Positions 10,542 to 19,915 of a stretch of 53,185 nucleotides of DNA are shown here, piece by piece. The position numbers and the translations under genes are program-made. The notes under the pieces are model-generated. The model did not search any database, was not told the DNA's origin, and worked only from the letters and a program-made list of their open reading frames with translations. Positions within the stretch are counted from its first letter, which is position 1, and the number at the start of each line of letters is the position of its first letter. Origin of the DNA: an uncultured Halomicronema sp. (GTDB taxonomy: Bacteria; Cyanobacteriota; Cyanobacteriia; Phormidesmidales; Phormidesmidaceae); contig CALCCA010000147.1 of the NCBI GenBank assembly GCA_937899725.1, positions 1-53,185 of the forward strand, read 5' to 3'.

Positions 10542-10751
10542 ATGTCGACTTTGGCCAACGACTCTATGAAAGTATTTGTCATGAGCGCGCTGACTTGTGC
10601 GATCGCTGGTGTCTTGGGCGTTCCTGCCACCGGGGCGATCACTCCAGATACCGCTGCGGTTGAACAGCTTGATCAACCTGAACTGCTCAGCAGCAGCTAT
10701 ATCTATCGGCGCTACACCGGGGGTACTGGCCGCCGCGAAATTTTGTCTTAG
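10542..10751 (+). CDS. Small secreted protein, PatX-like candidate
   Basis: A 69-residue protein starting at ATG 10542 (preceded by GAAGGG); a second in-frame ATG at 10566 gives MKVFVMSALTCAIAGVLG, a clear signal peptide ending near ATGA. The mature part is about 40 residues and ends YTGGTGRREILS. This layout, signal peptide plus a short tail ending in an (x)GTGRRE block, resembles PatX, the secreted precursor of an RG(S/T)GR peptide that inhibits HetR in filamentous cyanobacteria. The critical pentapeptide here reads GGTGR rather than RGTGR, so it is either a divergent PatX or another family. It is divergent from the EI24 gene. Confidence 0.5.
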   Translation: MSTLANDSMKVFVMSALTCAIAGVLGVPATGAITPDTAAVEQLDQPELLSSSYIYRRYTGGTGRREILS

Positions 10752-11754
10752 AGCGCGTCATCAAAATAACCATCTCAACCTTTAGAAGCTCGGGATGTCC
10801 GACCAATCAACATCACCCGCTTGGGGCTGCCCCAAATAGCTTCTGAACTGGAATTGAGCTGCTCTCAACCCGCATGGCAACGTTCTCTGTTGCGGGACAT
10901 GGTTTAAGCACCGAGCGTTTGGCGTGGGTGAATGACTCCTCATCGGCTTAAATCGCTCGTTGCTCTTGTTATTTTGGCGCTGACTGCCACTCACTGGGGA
11001 CACCGGCCGTATTTCTGATGAGTGTCAGGACGCAGCGATGGCTCAGGAAGTTAAATGACCCAAACAATACTCGCTAGGAAGATGTGTTGCAACAAAGTTT
11101 GGGTGGCCTTCAAGCAGCTCAACTTTCCCAATTATCCGGAAAAGTTGTACTCACCCTTGAATTTAATCAAGCGTTAAAACGGATTATCCTCTACACTCCT
11201 TAGCTTACATCCGTAAAGCCACGCCATCACACGGTGATGTTGTCCCTGCAGGTCTTGTGATCTCACAACGGCTGCTGAAGTTGGATACGTATATCCGGTT
11301 ATTTACGCAACATCTACCTGGGATTTCACGGTAAGTAGTCCACGGTGTATTCACGCACAAATCCGCTAAGACTCTCCGGTAATACACGGATTCGCCTGTT
11401 TGCGGGCATTAGCGGCTCTCGAACTAATAGAGTAAATCGCTGAAACTGTCTTGGCATCAGGCTTTGACTTTATTCCTTGGCGATCATAAAAGCTGGTTTG
11501 CAGCGATGAATTGCCCCCATCACGGGCTCTCTGGGGGCGATTTATGGCAATTGAAGGACGATTTTACGTAACTCTACAGGCAGATTTTGGCAGAATTACG
11601 GTGTTTTCCTACGCAATCTCTCCCTTAGGGGGTGTGACCACTACTGATGAGGATATTGACGTGATACCGGCCCGAAGTTGGTTAGCTTTTCCGATTAATT
11701 ACGTCTTGAACTGTCTATACAATCGAGATGTCAACCGCAAGGAACATCTACACA
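10752..11754. other. About 1 kb without a confident gene
   Basis: No protein family is recognised on either strand. One short ORF, 11055-11177 on the plus strand (40 residues, basic, preceded by AGGAAG), could be translated but has no other support. A hairpin with an 11-base stem (one G-T pair) lies at 11509-11542, with TTT after it, and may be a terminator. The rest reads like decayed sequence. Confidence 0.4.
11509..11542. terminator. GC-rich hairpin, possible terminator
   Basis: Bases 11509-11519 pair with 11532-11542 (core GCCCCCA/TGGGGGC, one G-T pair), with a 12-base loop and a short T run at the 3' end. No gene ends directly before it, so its role is open. Confidence 0.4.
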
Positions 11755-12096
11755 ATGAACATGATTAGCAATCCATCCAATCCTTCTTCTATTAGTTCTG
11801 GTGTGGGTAGCAGCCACGAGGCACTAACATCTGTTTGTCAGAATATTCAAGCTGAAGCGCGACTCCAACAATATCGAATCGAACAGCAACAGCAAGAACT
11901 CAGAGTCCTTAAAGACAAAGTGCAAGCGCTAGAGCTTCACAAAGCAACTCAGCTAGGGCAAGACAAAATCGTGGGCTTCATGGTGGGTGCGATCGTGTTA
12001 TCTCTGCTTAGCTTGGCAACTTCAATCTTTTTCTCACCGGCAGAAAGTGCTCAACTCTCTCATCGATCGGAAGTTCCTATCGGCAATCTGTCCTAG
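11755..12096 (+). CDS. Hypothetical coiled-coil, single-pass membrane protein
   Basis: A 113-residue protein starting MNMISNPSNPSSIS, with AAGGA about ten bases before the ATG at 11755. Residues about 34-68 are Gln/Glu/Leu-rich and predicted to form a coiled coil. Residues about 75-97 (FMVGAIVLSLLSLATSIFF) are one hydrophobic helix, followed by a short Ser-rich tail. The shape is of a small anchor or holin-like protein, but no family is recognised. It stands alone in a gene-poor region. Confidence 0.5.
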   Translation: MNMISNPSNPSSISSGVGSSHEALTSVCQNIQAEARLQQYRIEQQQQELRVLKDKVQALELHKATQLGQDKIVGFMVGAIVLSLLSLATSIFFSPAESAQLSHRSEVPIGNLS

Positions 12097-12378
12097 CAGC
12101 TAAAATGCAGCCCACATTTAACAGACACTGTTAAACATAGCAACACTGTTGAATGTCGGATTGAACTAACATATTTAGGGTCAAATCGTAGCGAGTCTAC
12201 AGTACAAGAGCAGCAGTCGTCAGTTCTAGGTGATTAATTGCCCACGGGAAATATTGATTCTGTCCTGAACGAAGACTGCTAAAGTCAACTGAAAAGGTGC
12301 GTTCTGGCTGACTGACGATTTTTATTTGCTCATCAGACCTGCCGTTTTAGAAATTCTGTAGAAACGTGCTTAAGTGTG

Positions 12379-12402
12379 CTGTAGAGAGCTGGTACTCTAC
12401 AG
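12379..12402. repeat. 8-bp perfect inverted repeat
   Basis: CTGTAGAG at 12379-12386 pairs with CTCTACAG at 12395-12402 across an eight-base loop. It lies in the gene-poor stretch, 65 bases before a ribosome-site-like AAGGA. Confidence 0.6.
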
Positions 12403-12630
12403 AAAGTACGAATCTCAAAACCCATTAAATCCACGTTCTGTCAATTGCCGTAAAAGGAAAAAACGAATGGAAAAGTTCAAACACACTTACCTAACTGGCC
12501 GCGAATACTTACAACAGTGTAGGGGTTGAGTCCTGCCTATGACTCTTCACACTACTGTACTTTTTCATCAATTAGCCTGTCATGTAAAACAAAAAATATC
12601 ACATCTCTTCTCGACATCCATTGTCGTCAT

Positions 12631-12674
12631 AAACCCTGTAGAAATTGTCCGATCAAGGTCGATCTACAGGGTTT
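12631..12674. repeat. 12-bp perfect inverted repeat
   Basis: AAACCCTGTAGA at 12631-12642 is the exact reverse complement of 12663-12674, with a 20-base loop. The right arm ends in GGGTTTAC. It could be a terminator for a lost gene or part of a small mobile element. Confidence 0.6.
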
Positions 12675-13507
12675 ACTATTGAGCGGTTCTAAACCCATAA
12701 TGCTAAATCTGCTGCTACTTTCTCCCGATGGCCGGTGATGCGTTCGGCATTGGCAGAGCTATACCGAAAAGTTTGGCGCAGTTTAAGGCTTTCCTAAAAC
12801 CGGAACCTGACAATCAAGATTCAGGGTTGAGAATCGACTGTAGTAGTCAGTGACCTTGTAGACTGCGCCAATTGAATTCCCAGGTTTGTTGGAAAAGGAC
12901 ACTGTTTTGCATATCAACCTCGATACTTGCCATTGCAGCTTACCGTTGAAATGCTGAGCTAGGCTTGATCTAGTGGCTTGCCTACCCCATCCCATGCAGA
13001 CACTGCCAAGGCAGAACGGTTTTATCGGCAGCCCAGATAGTAAGTAAGACACCCTAAATTATCTTTAAGTATGTCATCGCCTAGCGTGACGCCCCAAAGC
13101 CAACCCTAGCGCTGCGTTGAGCTGTCGCCGCAACATACCGTACGGCAATGTTTATGATGGCTACCTACTTATCAAGGTGATTGCGAGGAGAACATGACAG
13201 CGTAGGGGTGACAGAGAACGCTTCAGGACGCCGCCGATCGCCCATCATCTTCGCAACAATTTCGCGGATCTTTGCGATTGAGACGCTCGCCTTAATCGCC
13301 TCTCAGACTGCTGTTAGCTTTGGCGAAACTATGCCAAAGGCATGAGGCTGACGCACAGTCAGTCAAGACTTTCACTGCAACAAATTGTTCTAGGAGTGCA
13401 CTGGCAGCAGGGTTTCGTGGGATTTGAGCGATCGCTAAAGCTGGAGGAGCTGGGAGCAGACAGCCGAGGGCATCGGTAACGTTCAGATGGCTCTGAAAAG
13501 TCGATCA

Positions 13508-13562
13508 AGACATTCATTGCAGATATCGCATGGCTGTCATGCGATATCTGCAATGAATGTCT
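13508..13562. repeat. 25-bp perfect inverted repeat with 5-base loop
   Basis: Bases 13508-13532 are the exact reverse complement of 13538-13562, separated by GCTGT. The arms contain GATATC and TGCAATGAATG-type text. Such a perfect 25-bp stem is far beyond chance. It ends eight bases before the NtcA-like site that precedes nirA. It may be a cruciform or regulator site, a terminator shielding nirA, or a small palindromic repeat. Confidence 0.9.
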
Positions 13563-13569
13563 CAGTAAA

Positions 13570-13611
13570 GTTACACAAGCTACAAAAAACCTAGGTGGAC
13601 TCCTTTAGGTT
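13570..13611 (+). promoter_or_regulatory. NtcA-type promoter upstream of nirA
   Basis: GTT-N8-TAC at 13570-13583 differs by one base from the NtcA consensus GTA-N8-TAC. After 22 bases comes TAGGTT at 13606-13611, matching the TANNNT -10 box at the spacing typical of NtcA-activated promoters. This predicts a leader of about 170 bases before nirA. NtcA is the global nitrogen activator of cyanobacteria, so the context fits well. Confidence 0.6.
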
Positions 13612-13787
13612 TGAATTCGTAAGCGCACAAATGTGTGTTTGCGCGTGAGTTCCTATTGCAAGGGTTTCCCTGTCTCGCCCTGAGTATTTTCGATTGAGAT
13701 CATCCATAAGCGCATCGGCATACTTTTTGATAATCTCTGTCGCCTTGTTTTGATTTCTGTTTTCCTAGTTTTCTGACTGGTTTCAGG

Positions 13788-15410
13788 TTGTTCGACATTT
13801 CACTAAAAGGTCAAGAAATCGTGGTTGATGCTGCCCCGAACACAACTAAAAAGCTCAACAAGTTTGAAAGATTCAAGGCCGACAAGGATGGCCTGGCAGT
13901 CAAGTCGGAACTCGAAAAATTTGCTGAGATGGGGTGGGAAGCGGTTGATGAAACGGATCTAACTCACCGACTGAAGTGGTTAGGGATCTTTTTTCGCCCC
14001 GTTACGCCTGGCAAGTTCATGCTGCGCATGCGGCTGCCCAACGGTATTTTGTCCAGTCAAAAAATGCGGGTATTAGCCGAGGTGGTGCAGCGCTACGGCG
14101 ATGATGGCAGTGCCGACATCACAACGCGCCAAAATCTACAGCTGCGAGGCATTCGGTTGGAGGATATCCCTGACATCTTTCAGCGATTTGAGGCCGTCGG
14201 GCTGACCTCCATTCAGTCGGGGATGGATAACGTTCGCAATATTACAGGTTCTCCGGTGGCAGGTATTGACGCCAGCGAGCTGATTGACACTCGCGGCTTA
14301 GTGAAAAAGCTGCAGGACATGATTACCAACCGCAGCGCTGGAAACCCAGAATTCACCAACCTGCCGCGCAAGTTCAACATTGCGGTAGAAGGGGGGCGTG
14401 ACAATGCCGTGCACGCTGAAATTAACGACATTGCCTTTGTGCCCGCCTATCGAGATGGTCAGCTTGGATTCAACGTTTTGGTAGGGGGCTTTTTCTCGGC
14501 TCGCCGTTGCGAAGCCGCTGTGCCCTTGAATGCTTGGGTCGAGCCGAATGATGATGTGGTAGCGCTATCGCGGGCCATTTTAGAGGTGTATCGCGACAAC
14601 GGCCTGCGGGTCAATCGGCAAAAGTCACGGCTGATGTGGCTCATTGACGAATGGGGCATGGAGCAGTTTCGGGCTGAAGTCGAAAAGGCCTATGGCAAGC
14701 CCTTTCTCAGTGCGGCTCCGAAGGATGAGATCGACTGGGAGAAGCGCGATCACGTCGGCATTTACCCCCAGCAGCAGCCGGGGTTGAACTATGCCGGACT
14801 GCACGTGCCGGTGGGTCGATTAAGTGCCCGTGACATGTTTGATGTGGCGCGCCTTGCCGACGTCTATGGCGAGGGCGAGATTCGCCTCACGGTCGAGCAA
14901 AGCATCATCATTCCGTACATTCCCGATTCGCGGCTGGAATTGTTGCAGCAGGAAGATTTGCTGGAGCGCTTTTCGCTTGAGCCGAGTCCGCTGGTGCGAT
15001 CGCTCGTCTCTTGCACGGGCGCTCAGTTTTGTAACTTTGCCCTGGTGGAGACGAAGCAGCGGGCTTTGGCGATCGCCCGGCAGCTAGATGCCACCTTGTC
15101 AGTGCCCCAGCCCGTGCGCATTCATTGGACGGGCTGCCCCAACTCTTGCGGCCAGCCGCAGGTGGCTGACATTGGCCTGATGGGCACCAAGGTGCGTAAA
15201 GATGGCAAGCCCGCTGAAGGGGTTGACATCTACATGGGCGGCAAGGTGGGCAAAGATGCGCAGCTTGGCACCTGCGTGCAAAAAGGCGTGCCCTGTGATG
15301 AGCTGCCAGAGATTTTAGCGGGGCTGTTGACGGAGCGCTTTGCCGCGCAGCCCCGTACTGATTTTTCGACACCCAGCAATGGCCATGTGCAAATTGCGGT
15401 AGACGAATAA
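13788..15410 (+). CDS. nirA: Ferredoxin-nitrite reductase
   Basis: NirA reduces nitrite to ammonium with six electrons from reduced ferredoxin. The 540-residue protein has two sulphite/nitrite reductase half-domains, and the four Cys that hold the 4Fe-4S cluster and sirohaem are present: Cys409 and Cys415 in CTGAQFC, Cys450 and Cys454 in GCPNSC. KLNKFERFKADKDGLAVKSE near residue 22 is the usual cyanobacterial opening, broken here to stay short. The start appears to be TTG at 13788, since an in-frame stop lies eight codons upstream and the next Met is too far inside. It leads the nitrate cluster, with nrtP 148 bases downstream. Confidence 0.96.
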   Translation: MFDISLKGQEIVVDAAPNTTKKLNKFERFKADKDGLAVKSELEKFAEMGWEAVDETDLTHRLKWLGIFFRPVTPGKFMLRMRLPNGILSSQKMRVLAEVVQRYGDDGSADITTRQNLQLRGIRLEDIPDIFQRFEAVGLTSIQSGMDNVRNITGSPVAGIDASELIDTRGLVKKLQDMITNRSAGNPEFTNLPRKFNIAVEGGRDNAVHAEINDIAFVPAYRDGQLGFNVLVGGFFSARRCEAAVPLNAWVEPNDDVVALSRAILEVYRDNGLRVNRQKSRLMWLIDEWGMEQFRAEVEKAYGKPFLSAAPKDEIDWEKRDHVGIYPQQQPGLNYAGLHVPVGRLSARDMFDVARLADVYGEGEIRLTVEQSIIIPYIPDSRLELLQQEDLLERFSLEPSPLVRSLVSCTGAQFCNFALVETKQRALAIARQLDATLSVPQPVRIHWTGCPNSCGQPQVADIGLMGTKVRKDGKPAEGVDIYMGGKVGKDAQLGTCVQKGVPCDELPEILAGLLTERFAAQPRTDFSTPSNGHVQIAVDE

Positions 15411-15454
15411 GGCTTTGGGCAGGGCTAACTTTTCGACACCCTGACCCATCGAAG

Positions 15455-15523
15455 ACTCCCATATCACGTGGGGGAGTGTTGTCAACAGAAAAAAACCTTG
15501 CGAGCTAGCACTCACAAAGGTTT
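15455..15523 (+). terminator. Two hairpins between nirA and nrtP
   Basis: ACTCCC at 15455-15460 pairs with GGGAGT at 15472-15477. AAACCTT at 15493-15499 pairs with AAGGTTT at 15517-15523, with a further short inner stem (GAG/CTC). The second ends in TTT. They may attenuate or stabilise the transcript so that nirA and nrtP are expressed at different levels. Confidence 0.45.
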
Positions 15524-15558
15524 GAGTCGTTTCTTGGTTCATTAGGAGATTAGCACAG

Positions 15559-17184
15559 ATGCTTGTTGAGTTGTTTACTAGAGCAACTCAGGGCAGGTAC
15601 AAAGTATTACACCTGACCTGGTTTGCCTTCTTTCTAACGTTTGTTGTTTGGTTCAACTTTGCACCGTTTGCCACCACAATTGCTCAAGACTTTGGCCTAG
15701 AGCCCGCCCAGGTGGGGACAATTGGCCTTTGCAACTTGGCCCTGACGGTACCAGCCCGCGTCATCATTGGCATGATTTTGGACAAGTATGGGCCGCGTCT
15801 GACTTACTCTTGCTTGCTGATTTATGCCGCGATTCCCTGTCTTATCTTTGCGACCGCTCAGAGCTTCAATCAGCTCGTGCTGGGTCGCTTGCTGATGGGC
15901 ATTGTGGGGGCAGGTTTTGTGATTGGCATTCGCATGACGGCTGAGTGGTTCCCACCAAAGGAAGTCGGCACGGCAGAAGGCATCTACGGCGGCTGGGGGA
16001 ACTTTGGTTCTGCCTTCTCCGCCTTCACTATGGTCATTTTTGCGCTGGCCTTGACGGCTCTACCGGGCGCTTTCCAGTTTCCGGAGGCTGAGACGTTTCG
16101 CGTTCTCGTATTTCCGCCCTTCCAGACTGACGTGTTGAACTGGCGCGCTGCGATCGCCGGTAGCGGTATTGTGGCTGCTTGTTACGGTGTGTTCTATTAC
16201 TTCAACGTCACCGATACGCCTCCTGGCAAAGTCTATCAGCGCCCCGAGAGCGCTCGCGGCATGGAAGTCACTTCCGTACGCGACTTCTGGTTCCTGATGG
16301 CGATGAATTTGCCCCTCACCCTGATTCTGATGGTGTTGGCTTGGCGTTTGCAAAAAGTCAACTTCCTCACGTCGGGCGGCATGTATCTCGCTTGTGTGTT
16401 GCTGCTAGGGCTCTATGCTTTCCAAGCCTACAACTGCTGGAGTGTGAATAAAGAGCTACTCGCTGGGACCAAGACCTATTCGCCCGCAGAGCGCTATCGC
16501 TTTAAGCAAGTGGCGATGCTAGAGCTGACCTACATCGTTAACTTTGGTTCGGAGATTGCCGTTGTCACGATGCTGCCCGCCTTTTTTGAAGGCACCTTTG
16601 GCCTTGACAAGGCGACTGCGGGTTTGGTGGCGGCGAGCTACGCGTTTATGAACTTGGCTTCGCGTCCGGGGGGTGGTCTCATTTCCGACAAAATGGGCAG
16701 CCGCAAGTGGACGATGGTCATTCTGACGGCCGGTATGGGTATCGGCTACATGATGATGGGCACGGTCAACAGTGCCTGGCCCCTGCCGCTAGCCGTGTTG
16801 CTGACGATGGCCTGCTCTTTCTTTGTGCAGTCTTCTGAGGGCGCTACCTTTGCCATGGTGCCGCTGGTGAAGCGCCGCATCACCGGACAGATTGCCGGTA
16901 ACGTGGGTGCTTACGGCAACGTGGGCGCAGTGGCCTACCTGAGTATTCGCCTGTTATTCGTTGATGGTTCAGCGGCGGCGAACGCGGGTACGCCGGTGAT
17001 GGCTGCGGTCAACTCGCAATTCTTTCAAGTGTTAGGCATTGCGGGTTTGGTCGTCGCCTTCCTTTGCGTCTTCTTCTTGGATGAGCCGCAGGGTTCCTTC
17101 GCTGACTTCCATGAGGGCGAAGAGCCTGATTTGGTCACCCATCCGACAGCACTGCCCAATGAGCAGTCGGCTCGTTTGCTATAA
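15559..17184 (+). CDS. nrtP: Nitrate/nitrite transporter, NNP family
   Basis: A 541-residue major facilitator protein with 12 hydrophobic segments that imports nitrate (and nitrite) across the inner membrane. Two nitrate-signature Gly-rich stretches are visible: GWGNFGSAFSAF near residue 147 and GNVGAYGNVGAV near residue 450. Between helices there is a long central loop, and the C-terminus is acidic. This single-component permease replaces the NrtABCD ABC system used by many freshwater strains, as in several marine or mat-forming cyanobacteria. The start is fixed by AGGAG 14 bases before the ATG. A terminator at 17243-17289 follows it. Confidence 0.93.
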   Translation: MLVELFTRATQGRYKVLHLTWFAFFLTFVVWFNFAPFATTIAQDFGLEPAQVGTIGLCNLALTVPARVIIGMILDKYGPRLTYSCLLIYAAIPCLIFATAQSFNQLVLGRLLMGIVGAGFVIGIRMTAEWFPPKEVGTAEGIYGGWGNFGSAFSAFTMVIFALALTALPGAFQFPEAETFRVLVFPPFQTDVLNWRAAIAGSGIVAACYGVFYYFNVTDTPPGKVYQRPESARGMEVTSVRDFWFLMAMNLPLTLILMVLAWRLQKVNFLTSGGMYLACVLLLGLYAFQAYNCWSVNKELLAGTKTYSPAERYRFKQVAMLELTYIVNFGSEIAVVTMLPAFFEGTFGLDKATAGLVAASYAFMNLASRPGGGLISDKMGSRKWTMVILTAGMGIGYMMMGTVNSAWPLPLAVLLTMACSFFVQSSEGATFAMVPLVKRRITGQIAGNVGAYGNVGAVAYLSIRLLFVDGSAAANAGTPVMAAVNSQFFQVLGIAGLVVAFLCVFFLDEPQGSFADFHEGEEPDLVTHPTALPNEQSARLL

Positions 17185-17242
17185 CGAACCGTTCGATTTG
17201 GGGGGAAGCTTTTCTCGAGTTTCCCTTCAACCATCAGACAGT

Positions 17243-17289
17243 AGTCGGGGGATACATTCCATTGATCTGGAGGTGTCTCCCGACTTTTC
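17243..17289 (+). terminator. Intrinsic terminator after nrtP
   Basis: Bases 17243-17255 pair with 17273-17285 over 13 positions, including two G-T pairs, around a 17-base loop; TTTT follows directly. It is the clearest rho-independent terminator in the nitrate cluster and suggests that narB has its own promoter or depends on read-through. Confidence 0.75.
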
Positions 17290-17470
17290 TCCAATAAAGA
17301 CGATCAATTCAATACTGCTCACCGGATTCAGATCCTGGAAACTCATGCAATGTCAGTCTGATCTGGACTGGCATCACACCGCATTTTTCATTTGGATCAT
17401 CATCCAGATAGCGTTCTTACACCGTCGAAACTTGTCTGATATTGTCGCGATCGCACAAAGGTAAGCCATC

Positions 17471-19675
17471 ATGACATCCACCAAAACTCTGTGCCCCTAT
17501 TGCGGTGTTGGTTGTGGCCTGGAGGTCTCACCCACCAAGTCAAAAAAAGCCCCTGCAGACAGTGATTGGACGGTGCGTGGCGATCGCGCTCATCCATCAA
17601 GTCAGGGCATGGTGTGTGTCAAAGGGGCCACGATTGCCGAGGCGATCGATAAAAACCGGCTGCTGTATCCGCTCATGCGGGCGTCATTAGATGAGCCTTT
17701 TCGGCGGGTGAGTTGGGAGGAAGCGCTAACGGCGATCGCTGATCGCATTCGCCATGTCGTCGCTACCCAGGGGCCAGAAGCCGTCTGTATGTACGGATCA
17801 GGTCAGCTCCAAACCGAAGACTATTACACCGCCCAAAAGCTGTTGAAGGGCTGCTTAGGCACTAACAATTTTGATGCTAACTCGCGTCTGTGCATGTCTT
17901 CTGCCGTCGCTGCCTACATTCAAAGCTTTGGCTCCGATGGGCCGCCCCCTTGCTACGACGATTTAGAAAACACCGACTGTGCCTTTTTGATTGGCACCAA
18001 CACCGCTGAGTGTCATCCCATCGTGTTCAACCGGTTGCGTAAATATCACCGCAAAAAGCGCGGCAAAGTCAAGCTGATTGTCGTCGATCCGCGCCGGACG
18101 GAAACGGCCAAGGATGCAGATTTGCATTTGGCGATTCGTCCTGGTACTGACATTACGTTGATGAACGGGATTGCTCATATTCTGCTGCGACAGCGGTGGA
18201 TTGATGCCATGTTCATCGACGAAGCCACGAAGGATTTCCAAGCCTACGCCGAGGTGATTCGCCACTATCCGCCCGAGCGGGTGGCCGAGGTCTGCGGCAT
18301 CACGGTCAAAGATTTAGAAGAGGCAGCCCGTTGGTGGGGCTTGTCTAAAAGTGTGTTGTCGCTCTGGTCGATGGGGATTAATCAATCCTCTGAGGGCACG
18401 GCCAAAGCTCGTACGCTAATCAACCTGCACCTCATGACCGGACAAATTGGCAAACCCGGTGCGGGTCCCTTTTCGCTGACGGGTCAGCCCAACGCCATGG
18501 GCGGCCGAGAGGCTGGGGGATTAGCTCACATTCTGCCGGGCTATCGCTTGGTCAAAAATCCGGAGCATCGCCGGGCGGTGGAGCAGGCTTGGCAATTACC
18601 CGCTGGCAGCATTTCACCTACGCCCGGCTTAGCGGCTTGGGACATGATGGTGGGCCTAGAGCAGGGTGCGGTGGGCCTATTTTGGGTGGCTGCGACGAAT
18701 CCGGCTGTGAGCATGCCCGATATTGAGCGCACCAAAGCCGCCCTGCGGCGATCTCCCTTTACCGTTTATCAAGACGCCTACTATCCCACCGAAACTGCCG
18801 AATATGCCCACGTCTTGCTGCCCGCTGCCCAGTGGGGCGAAAAAACTGGCATCATGACGAATTCGGAGCGCACGGTCACCCTGTGCCCCGCATTTCAACC
18901 TCGGCCCGGTGAAACCCGCGCCGATTGGGAAATTTTTGCCGAGGTGGGCCGACGGCTGGGATTTGAGCAACAGTTTGCCTGGCAGTCAGCGGCTGAGGTG
19001 TATGACGAGTTTGTGCAGCTGACCGCCGGTCGCGTTTGCGATATGACTGGCCTCAGCCACGATCGCCTCGCTGCTGGCCCCATCCAATGGCCTTGCCCTC
19101 AGCAGGAAACCGCACAGACGGCCTGGAACAAGTATGACAAGCGCCTCTACGCTGATCATCACTTTCCGACGCCCAATGGTCGCGCCAACTTTGCCGCCTT
19201 TCATGAAGGCGGTTTGGCGGAGCTGCCGGATACCGACTTCCCCTTTGTGCTGACCAATGGTCGGCTGTATGGCCACTGGCACACCCAAACCCGCACGGGC
19301 CGCATCGATAAAATTCGCAAAATGCACCCCGAACCATTGCTAGAGATGAATCCCCTTGATGCGCAGCGGCTGCAGCTGCAGTCGGGCGATTGGGTCGAGG
19401 TGCGATCGCGCCGGGGAGCGGCCTGCCTCAAGCTCCTCGTCACCCAGTACATTCGCAAAGGGGTGCTCTTTATCCCCATGCATTGGGGGGCGCTATGGGC
19501 TGATCAGGCGGAATGTAATGCGCTCACGCACGCTGCCGTTTGCCCCATTTCTCTGCAGCCAGAACTCAAAGCCAGTGCGGTCGCAGTCGTGCCCTTAACC
19601 GCAGAGATGAGAGTGGCGGTGATGTCAGGAGAGCAGCACGATCTCGGGCTGGTGGGAGTCGCGCGCGATCAGTAA
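17471..19675 (+). CDS. narB: Ferredoxin-nitrate reductase
   Basis: NarB reduces nitrate to nitrite with electrons from ferredoxin; it is a molybdopterin (bis-MGD) enzyme of the cytoplasm. The 734-residue protein opens with the 4Fe-4S motif at Cys8, Cys11, Cys15 and Cys49 (CPYCGVGC and GMVCVKG). Downstream are cofactor stretches such as [24 protein letters not shown] and [15 protein letters not shown] near residue 595. The ATG follows AAAGG by about nine bases. The length matches cyanobacterial NarB. narM follows about 240 bases later. No clear NtcA box was found directly upstream. Confidence 0.96.
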   Translation: MTSTKTLCPYCGVGCGLEVSPTKSKKAPADSDWTVRGDRAHPSSQGMVCVKGATIAEAIDKNRLLYPLMRASLDEPFRRVSWEEALTAIADRIRHVVATQGPEAVCMYGSGQLQTEDYYTAQKLLKGCLGTNNFDANSRLCMSSAVAAYIQSFGSDGPPPCYDDLENTDCAFLIGTNTAECHPIVFNRLRKYHRKKRGKVKLIVVDPRRTETAKDADLHLAIRPGTDITLMNGIAHILLRQRWIDAMFIDEATKDFQAYAEVIRHYPPERVAEVCGITVKDLEEAARWWGLSKSVLSLWSMGINQSSEGTAKARTLINLHLMTGQIGKPGAGPFSLTGQPNAMGGREAGGLAHILPGYRLVKNPEHRRAVEQAWQLPAGSISPTPGLAAWDMMVGLEQGAVGLFWVAATNPAVSMPDIERTKAALRRSPFTVYQDAYYPTETAEYAHVLLPAAQWGEKTGIMTNSERTVTLCPAFQPRPGETRADWEIFAEVGRRLGFEQQFAWQSAAEVYDEFVQLTAGRVCDMTGLSHDRLAAGPIQWPCPQQETAQTAWNKYDKRLYADHHFPTPNGRANFAAFHEGGLAELPDTDFPFVLTNGRLYGHWHTQTRTGRIDKIRKMHPEPLLEMNPLDAQRLQLQSGDWVEVRSRRGAACLKLLVTQYIRKGVLFIPMHWGALWADQAECNALTHAAVCPISLQPELKASAVAVVPLTAEMRVAVMSGEQHDLGLVGVARDQ

Positions 19676-19915
19676 AACGAGTTCAGAATTCGGAGGTGCA
19701 GAATTTGGCATTCAGAATTTGGAATACCCGGCGGGAAGGGCGCAGCCCTACGGCGTTTGAAATTTAGAATTTTTGCCGATTTTCTGAAACAAGATGACCA
19801 ATCCTGCCCCCTGGCGCCCTTGCCCCCCAGCCCCTTATTGCTCCCACTACCCGCCACTCTCTACCCACCACCCGTCACTCCCTCTTCCCCATCAGCCCTC
19901 TTTACCCGTATCACT
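19676..19915. other. Spacer with repeat-like text
   Basis: The spacer has several near copies of TTCAGAATTTGGAAT-like words between 19682 and 19770, followed by CCGGCGGGAAGGGCGCAGCCCTACGGCG, split here across 19730-19752, resembling the CCCTACGGGAAGG repeats common in filamentous cyanobacteria, and then a C-rich stretch. An open frame runs through from 19757, but its composition shows it is not coding; the gene starts at 19916. Confidence 0.4.

Larger units (their letters stand above)
12097..13507. other. 1.4 kb gene-poor region with inverted repeats
   Basis: No confident gene. It contains two strong inverted repeats (listed separately) that share the word CTGTAGA. A 20-residue ORF at 12467-12529 starts MEKFKHTYLTGREYL and has AAGGA eight bases upstream, then stops early; it looks like the first part of a lost gene. 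Around 13188-13206 a GAGGAG precedes an ATG that is followed by only two codons. The region may be the remains of one or more genes. Confidence 0.4.

Noticed and set aside
11511-11768. 85-codon plus-strand open frame overlapping the coiled-coil gene
   Set aside because: It begins inside a hairpin and overlaps the better-supported start at 11755.
17286-17470. NtcA box upstream of narB
   Set aside because: No GTA-N8-TAC or one-mismatch form with a spaced -10 was found.
19757-19915. 53-residue N-terminal extension of NarM
   Set aside because: The text is Pro/Ser low-complexity from a C-rich spacer; the 161-residue form from 19916 matches the family.
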